Of a stretch of DNA of 42,082 bases, positions 36,463 through 42,082 are shown piece by piece. The DNA comes from Bacillota bacterium (lineage in GTDB: Bacteria; Bacillota; DTU030; DUMP01). The translations under genes were made by a program, and so were the position numbers. How positions within the stretch are numbered: position 1 is the first letter of the stretch; every line of letters starts with the position of its first letter. The stretch is from positions 1 to 42,082 of the forward strand of contig JASKLG010000006.1 of the NCBI GenBank assembly GCA_030153805.1, given 5' to 3'. The notes under the pieces were generated by a model. It was not told the DNA's origin. It saw only the letters and a list, made by a program, of their open reading frames with translations, and made no database searches.

Positions 36463-37017
36463 TTATGGACCCCCTGCTTCCCGTCCGTTGCCGGCCCTTT
36501 TGTGTCTAGAACACGGCCAGGTCCCTTCCAATTCCAGGAGAAAACGCTTCCGCTCCAGGCCGCCCGCATAACCGACAAGGCCACCATTAGAACTCAAGAC
36601 CCGGTGACAGGGGACAATTAAGGCTACTGGATTTACGTGGAGGGCACGCCCTACAGCCCGCGCCGCGCGAGGCCGGCCGAGACGGACTGCCAGTTCGCCG
36701 TAGGTCAATGTTTTGCCGTAGGGTACATTAACGAGTTCCTGCCACACAGAGCGCTGAAAGGCCGTGCCCTGGAGGTCTAACGCGACGTTGAAAGTGTGCC
36801 TTCGGCCGCTCAAATACTCCCGCACCTGTGCTTCTACCTCGCGCAGCCTCCCGCCATCCTCTTGACCTCTCACAATAGCTTCTGTTGGAAAGTGGAACCT
36901 GAGCCAATCGAGCTCGGACTTCAATTCTTTGAGAAACGAAAGCCGACAGACGCCGCGGGTAGATACGGCCAGAAACAACTTCCCCAAGACTGTGTCGAAC
37001 TCGCACCACTCAATCAC
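36463..37017 (-). CDS. ogt: Methylated-DNA-[protein]-cysteine S-methyltransferase
   Basis: PYGKTLTYGELAVRLGRPRAARAVGRALHVNPVALIVPCHRVLSSNGGLVGYAGGLERKRFLLELE. Confidence 0.95.
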   Translation of the reverse strand: MIEWCEFDTVLGKLFLAVSTRGVCRLSFLKELKSELDWLRFHFPTEAIVRGQEDGGRLREVEAQVREYLSGRRHTFNVALDLQGTAFQRSVWQELVNVPYGKTLTYGELAVRLGRPRAARAVGRALHVNPVALIVPCHRVLSSNGGLVGYAGGLERKRFLLELEGTWPCSRHKRAGNGREAGGP

Positions 37018-37088
37018 GCCAGTCTTTTTCTCCCTTCCGGGCCTTTATCTCTGCGGCTTTCCCCAGCTTGTTCTCCAATCACTTTATG

Positions 37089-38000
37089 TCAAGTAGCGGC
37101 ACTTGAAGTGCGCACCCACAACATACGCCCTGCAGAGAAGTAGTATCGGACCAGGCCCTCTTCAGCCAGATAGGCCAGATGAGCGGTCACGGCCGCACTG
37201 GAAAGGTAATACTGGTCGGGACTCAGCGTTATACCCTTCTCGGTAGCAAATAGAGCCACCAGATCTTCGCGGCTGCGCGGCTCCTCCAAGAGGGTCAAAA
37301 TGTACTCGCCCACCGAAAGAAGGCGCGCCCTGTTTGCCGCCAAAACTGGAGCAAGGTCTGTGGTGAGCTCGCCGTGGCACGGGAGATAATAAGCAGCCTG
37401 GAAACCGGACAGCTTTTCCAAGGTCCTAAGGGCCGCACGTACCTGAGCAAAATAAGGCAGGTAGTACTTATCGAGGATCGTACAGGAAAAAACGGCATCC
37501 GCGCAAAACAATACACCATCCGGTGTCAGCACCCCTATCTGCTCTGGGGCGTGCCCGGGAAGAGGCACCACCTGAAGCGGCGCCAGTTCCGGGTTTTCAC
37601 TTCCCAGGCGGCGGTCTACCCTGGAGGGCTTGGCCATAACAAACTTATTTTTTAGGGCCGGAAAGGGGTCTCCGCCCGAGAGATAAAAAGGTTCCAGGTA
37701 CGGATTTTCAATTACCGCTGCTTCGAAAGGCGTGGCCCAAGTAACAGCTTCGGTGCGTTTTTGCAAAAAGGCATTTCCTCCGCAGTGGTCTGCGTGGCTG
37801 TGGGTATTGATAATGGTGCGGATAGGCAGCGCCTCGGCCTCGCGCAGAGCCTTGAGCACCCGGCGCCCGCTTTCGTCGTCCAGTCCGGTATCGATGACGG
37901 CCGCTCCGCCGTCAGGGTAAAGGTAGATACCGATGTTTACCGAACCCGGAAGGTAATACGTGCGCCCTTGAATTAGGGTTAGCGTAGAGCAACACCTCAC
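37089..38000 (-). CDS. MBL-fold metallo-hydrolase
   Basis: TIINTHSHADHCGGNAFL (HxHxDH) and PLPGHAPEQIGVLTPDGVLFCADAVF. Confidence 0.92.
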   Translation of the reverse strand: MRCCSTLTLIQGRTYYLPGSVNIGIYLYPDGGAAVIDTGLDDESGRRVLKALREAEALPIRTIINTHSHADHCGGNAFLQKRTEAVTWATPFEAAVIENPYLEPFYLSGGDPFPALKNKFVMAKPSRVDRRLGSENPELAPLQVVPLPGHAPEQIGVLTPDGVLFCADAVFSCTILDKYYLPYFAQVRAALRTLEKLSGFQAAYYLPCHGELTTDLAPVLAANRARLLSVGEYILTLLEEPRSREDLVALFATEKGITLSPDQYYLSSAAVTAHLAYLAEEGLVRYYFSAGRMLWVRTSSAAT

Positions 38001-38092
38001 TTTTTTCGCGCTCGATCCTCGCTACCATAGTAGCAAAATCTGTTCTACCCGGCAACCTTGCTTGTGCTGCTTTAGCTCGTATACCAGCTTCA

Positions 38093-38138
38093 GCTGAACA
38101 AAAACACTCCTTCCCGTTTTTCCGGCGAAGGAGTGTTA
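38093..38138 (-). terminator. Intrinsic terminator, minus strand (downstream of tRNA-Leu)
   Basis: Minus strand AACACTCCTTCgccggaaaaacggGAAGGAGTGTTtttgttc. Confidence 0.75.
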
Positions 38139-38221
38139 CTTATGTTTGACCGATTATTTGATCCGGCTTTCTCCAACTGCCGGCAAGTGCCACCCTCTTG
38201 AAAGCCACCTGCATTGAGGTT

Positions 38222-38310
38222 TGGTGCCGGAGGCGGGGATCGAACCCGCACGCACGTTACCGTGCCAGGGATTTTAAGTCCCTTGCGTCTGCCGGTTCCG
38301 CCACTCCGGC
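38222..38310 (-). tRNA. tRNA-Leu(TAA), CCA encoded
   Basis: Reverse complement GCCGGAGTGGCGGAACCGGCAGACGCAAGGGACTTAAAATCCCTGGCACGGTAACGTGCGTGCGGGTTCGATCCCCGCCTCCGGCACCA, class II tRNA. Confidence 0.96.
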
Positions 38311-38382
38311 ACTCCTCAGCGCTATTTTAGCACCATTACTGCCGACTTTCAAGGGTATTGTTCAGGATCGTGTTACATCTCG

Positions 38383-39960
38383 TCAGAGATAGATACCCAC
38401 GCCTGGTCCGAGTGGGAGTTTGAGGAGCATCCAGATAATGAGCTGTATTGAGAGAACAATAAGGTAGGCGATGGAGTATGGCAACATAAGAGAAATATAC
38501 GTTCCTATCCCAACTTCCTCTTTCTTCGGATTAAACTGGGTGAGGAGCCCAAGGATCACCGGGATATAAGGCGATAAGGGCGAAATGATATTAGTGGCGG
38601 TATCGCCTACCCGGTACGCCACCTGCGTCAGCGCAGGGGAAAAGTTAACCACCGAGAACATAGGCAGAAAGATCGGCGCCAAAATGATCCACTTGGAAGA
38701 ACCGCTAACGATGAAGAGATTAATGAAAGCCACGAGCAAAACGAACATCAACGCCAGCGGGATTCCGCCCAGGTTCATGGCTTTGAGGAACTCGGCGCCC
38801 TTTACGGCGAGAACCGTAGTGATATTGCTGCTGTTGAATAAAGAGATAAAAAGAGCCGCCGGCAAAGCCACTACAATGAAACCAACAATACCTTCGATAC
38901 CCTTGGCCATGTAGCGCGGAACGTCTTTTTCGGAACGGATAGTGCCGGCTCCAATGCCATAGGAAACGCCCACGAATAGGAAGAAGAAAAAGAGAATAGC
39001 CATGATGCTGTCCGTAAGAGGTGACTTGGGCAGGAAGCCGCCTTCTGGGTTGCGGAAGAATGCTCCGGGCGGCAGGCTGAGAACGAGCATAATAGCAACG
39101 AAGAGAAGGAAGCCTCCCAGGGCCCACCGCAGACCTCTCTCTTCCTCTGGTTTCAGAGCATGCTCTTTAAGCAGATTCTCATCCAGCTTTTCCTGCGCTC
39201 TTGTATCGCCCAGGCGTTTGGCAGTGAAGCGCTCGGTGACGTAGGTGGTAGCAAATGTAAGTGTAAACGTCGCTACAATCATGAAGAACCAGTTGATCAT
39301 GGGATGGGTAGGAGCGGTGATTCCCATGGCCTGAGCAACAGGCGCAGTAATACCGGAAAGGAGAGCATCGGTGCCCGCGATCATAAGGTTCGCGGTGAAC
39401 CCGCTCCATCCGGCCGCGTACCCCGTCACCACGCCCACCAGCGGATTACGGCCGAGTGCCGCAAAGAGCGAACCACCGATCGCTGCCGTAAAAACCGACC
39501 CAGCATCTGAAGCCAGATTTGAGTTGACACCCACAAAAGCTAACGCCATGGTTACCAGTGCAGGTGGGGCACCCAGGATTGTCTTACGCATGACCGCAGA
39601 CATAAAGCCCGTCTGGTCGAGAAGAGCAATACCGAGCATCATGGTGAGAATAAGGCCGAGCGGTGGAAAAGAAACGAAGTTTTTCACGAAGTCGGCCATA
39701 AACTGGCGCATAGGATCAAAGGCGAGCAAGTTCTTAACGGCAACAGTTACCTCTTCAGGAGCTTCCCCCGCCTTAGCAGGAGGTTTAAGATAGGTTACCT
39801 CAACACCGGCCGAAGCCAGCGCCCATGAAAGAAGCAGGGTCACGAGAGCAAGGATAACGAAAAGCGTGAAAGGATGGGGCAGCTTATTTCCTACAACTTC
39901 CACCCAATTGATAAATTTACCGAACCAACCGCCGAGTTCATCAGTCTTCTTGGTCGGCAC
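38383..39960 (-). CDS. AbgT family transporter (aminobenzoyl-glutamate type)
   Basis: GNKLPHPFTLFVILALVTLLLSW; GVVTGYAAGWSGFTANLMIAGTDALLSGIT; LSPYIPVILGLL. Confidence 0.94.
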   Translation of the reverse strand: MPTKKTDELGGWFGKFINWVEVVGNKLPHPFTLFVILALVTLLLSWALASAGVEVTYLKPPAKAGEAPEEVTVAVKNLLAFDPMRQFMADFVKNFVSFPPLGLILTMMLGIALLDQTGFMSAVMRKTILGAPPALVTMALAFVGVNSNLASDAGSVFTAAIGGSLFAALGRNPLVGVVTGYAAGWSGFTANLMIAGTDALLSGITAPVAQAMGITAPTHPMINWFFMIVATFTLTFATTYVTERFTAKRLGDTRAQEKLDENLLKEHALKPEEERGLRWALGGFLLFVAIMLVLSLPPGAFFRNPEGGFLPKSPLTDSIMAILFFFFLFVGVSYGIGAGTIRSEKDVPRYMAKGIEGIVGFIVVALPAALFISLFNSSNITTVLAVKGAEFLKAMNLGGIPLALMFVLLVAFINLFIVSGSSKWIILAPIFLPMFSVVNFSPALTQVAYRVGDTATNIISPLSPYIPVILGLLTQFNPKKEEVGIGTYISLMLPYSIAYLIVLSIQLIIWMLLKLPLGPGVGIYL

Positions 39961-40156
39961 CTTTTCCCCTCCTCGAAAACATTTCTATGCTTGAGGGTAC
40001 TGATACAAGTGACCTGAACGACTCCTTCTTAAGCGACCCAAAAAGGTAAGCCCACCTCCTTTAGAAGAAAAAGCTTCGCCACAGTCGACACATACTCCTT
40101 CTATTTTCGGCAGGAAACCTCACAGGAAAATCGGTAGCGTGCGAAAAAAGGCTTCG

Positions 40157-41335
40157 CTATTTGAGGTACAGCATTGCCGCCCGAACAAAAATCTCGACAC
40201 CAATCGGCAAAGCCGCCTCGTCCACGAGAAACTCAGGATTATGCAGCGGCACTTTCCTCGCGCCCGGAGCAGTGCATCCCAGCCAGAATAGGGCACCCGG
40301 AATTCTTTCCAAGTAGAAGGCAAAGTCTTCGGCCCCCATTCCCGGATACTCGGGCTGAAGCACTCCTGAAGCCCCTAAAGTATCCGTACCTGCTCGCCGA
40401 ATAAGCTCTACTCCCTCCTCGGCGTTAACCACCGGCGGGTAGCCGCGGACGTAACTGGTCTCGCAACTCGCTCCAAAACCCTCTGCCACTTTGGTGGCCA
40501 ATTCCACCAGACGCTCGGGCACAAGCTCCCGCACCTTGGGATTAAGAGTCCGGCATGTGCCTTCCAGTCTTACTTCTTCCGCAATGATATTATACCGGTT
40601 GCCGCCCTGGATAGTACCGAAGGAAAGCACTGCAGCCTCAAGCGGGCTAACATTACGGCTGACAATGGTCTGCAGGGCGGTAACCACGTGGGCTGCCGCA
40701 ACTATGGCATCAACACCTTGGTGGGGCGCCGAACCATGGCTGCTTTTCCCGCGGATGGTTAAGAAGACCCGGTCAGAAGCCGCCATTAGTGGTCCGGTAC
40801 GCACGCCGATAGTCCCTGTCGGCAGGTCGGGCCAAACATGCAGGGCAAGGATGAGGTCAACCTTGGGGTCATCCAGCGCTCCTCCATCTATCAGGATGTG
40901 CGCCCCGCCGGTAGGATTGTTTTCCTCCGCCGGTTGAAACAGAAACTTCACATTTCCAACCAGGCCGTCCCTCAGCTCCGTCAGGACCTTTGCCGTCCCT
41001 AGAAGGATAGCTGTATGGGCATCGTGCCCACAGGCATGCATTACGCCCGGTACTTGAGAAGGAAATGGGCAACCGGTTCTCTCCGGTAGCGGTAAAGCAT
41101 CCATATCCGCCCGTAAGGCCAGGGTCTTTCCAGGCCGCTTCCCACGCAGCAGCCCTACTACCCCCGTTTCTCCGACGCGTCTCACTTCCAAACCTAACTG
41201 TTTGAGGTTGGCTTCTACCAGCGCGGCCGTCCGCTCCTCTTTTAAGCTGAGCTCCGGGTACTGATGAATATCCCAACGCAGTCTCTGGACGAAGGCCGTG
41301 CTTTCTATCACTTTTTCTTTGATGCCGTCCTTCAT
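40157..41335 (-). CDS. M20 family metallopeptidase / N-acyl-amino acid amidohydrolase
   Basis: RWDIHQYPELSLKEERTAALVE; RADMDALPLPERTG; VMHACGHDAHTAILLGTAKVL; GMGAEDFAFYLERIPGALFWLGC. Confidence 0.95.
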   Translation of the reverse strand: MKDGIKEKVIESTAFVQRLRWDIHQYPELSLKEERTAALVEANLKQLGLEVRRVGETGVVGLLRGKRPGKTLALRADMDALPLPERTGCPFPSQVPGVMHACGHDAHTAILLGTAKVLTELRDGLVGNVKFLFQPAEENNPTGGAHILIDGGALDDPKVDLILALHVWPDLPTGTIGVRTGPLMAASDRVFLTIRGKSSHGSAPHQGVDAIVAAAHVVTALQTIVSRNVSPLEAAVLSFGTIQGGNRYNIIAEEVRLEGTCRTLNPKVRELVPERLVELATKVAEGFGASCETSYVRGYPPVVNAEEGVELIRRAGTDTLGASGVLQPEYPGMGAEDFAFYLERIPGALFWLGCTAPGARKVPLHNPEFLVDEAALPIGVEIFVRAAMLYLK

Positions 41336-41470
41336 ACTTCCACACTCCCGTTTGTGGCCTAAGGTAAGGGTCCTTTTTCTTGCTTATTCGCCGGCTGGCG
41401 ATCTTATCCTCCTGACCGCTTGCAAATGTCCGGCGAATGTCCTATCCTAAACATCACGGAGGGATGGCAA

Positions 41471-41986
41471 ATGGAAAATAAGAAAATACATGATGTAGCA
41501 GTTGTAGGCTGCGGTCCCGCGGGGCTCTCGGCAGCAGTCAACGCTGCCATCAGGAAAAAAGACATCGTGATCCTGGGCTCGGAGTTCTGCAGCCCGAAAC
41601 TTCACCGTGCTCCGCGCATTGACAACTATTTGGGCCTCCCTGGTGTAAGCGGGGAAGAGCTCCGTCAAGCCGCCTTAAAACACGTAGCCCAATTTGGTCT
41701 TGAGGTCCTGCCGGCCCGGGTCGAGACTATTATTCCCCTAGACGGACACTTTCAGCTCCTTACCCGTACCGACATTTACGAAGCCAAGGCGGTCATCCTC
41801 GCTACCGGAGTTGTGGAAGTTGCCACTTTACCCGGCGAAAAGGAATTGCTGGGACGTGGCGTAAGCTATTGCGCCACCTGCGACGGGCCAATATTTAGCG
41901 GGCAGCCTGTGGCCGTGATTTCAGACCTCGAAGAAGGAGAAGAGGAAGCCAACTATTTAGCAGACATCGCTTCCGAGGTTTATTGA
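41471..41986 (+). CDS. Thioredoxin-reductase-like FAD oxidoreductase, apparently truncated by frameshift
   Basis: DVAVVGCGPAGLSAAVNAA; LPGEKELLGRGVSYCATCDGPIF. Ends early at ASEVY*; the next frame continues ELFPLTESLVGAKVPRVKENK. Confidence 0.8.
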   Translation: MENKKIHDVAVVGCGPAGLSAAVNAAIRKKDIVILGSEFCSPKLHRAPRIDNYLGLPGVSGEELRQAALKHVAQFGLEVLPARVETIIPLDGHFQLLTRTDIYEAKAVILATGVVEVATLPGEKELLGRGVSYCATCDGPIFSGQPVAVISDLEEGEEEANYLADIASEVY

Positions 41987-42082
41987 GCTCTTTCCCTTGA
42001 CCGAGAGCCTTGTCGGGGCAAAGGTTCCAAGGGTCAAGGAAAATAAGTTTCTCCCAGGGGGAGCATGAGAAAACACGGGTAA

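Noticed and set aside
1-42082. CRISPR arrays, toxin-antitoxin or other defence loci, rRNA genes, IS elements
   Set aside because: No regular spaced repeats, transposase, Cas or defence-type ORFs, or rRNA sequences seen in the window.

Overview
The window looks like chromosomal DNA of an endospore-forming Clostridia/Moorella-like Firmicute. This lineage is inferred from gene content, not from a search. At the left edge is the end of an integrated element: a partial ORF and a tyrosine integrase that abut the 3' end of tRNA-Val(GAC). From plsC to nudF/DUF3866 the genes are mostly on the minus strand: cmk, aroH, rluB, a flavoprotein pair, spmAB, gerW/ytfJ, scpAB, trpS, lysA with a lysine riboswitch, an orphan 2-hydroxyacyl-CoA-dehydratase-activase-like trio, spoVACDE, dodecin, spoIIAA-AB-sigF, dacF, punA, xerD and spoIIM. 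The right third is rich in amino-acid and peptide uptake or hydrolysis genes: an NSS transporter, M18 aminopeptidase, AgcS, C69 dipeptidase, AbgT plus M20. It ends in a TrxB-like ORF that appears frameshifted. I did not find a clear new defence, CRISPR or biosynthetic system. The best second-look items are a candidate ~105-nt RNA in the apeA/agcS gap, a structured gap upstream of the NSS transporter, the translational expression platform of the lysA riboswitch, the orphan radical-activase trio, and the Cys-rich PyrK-like/FAD oxidoreductase pair.
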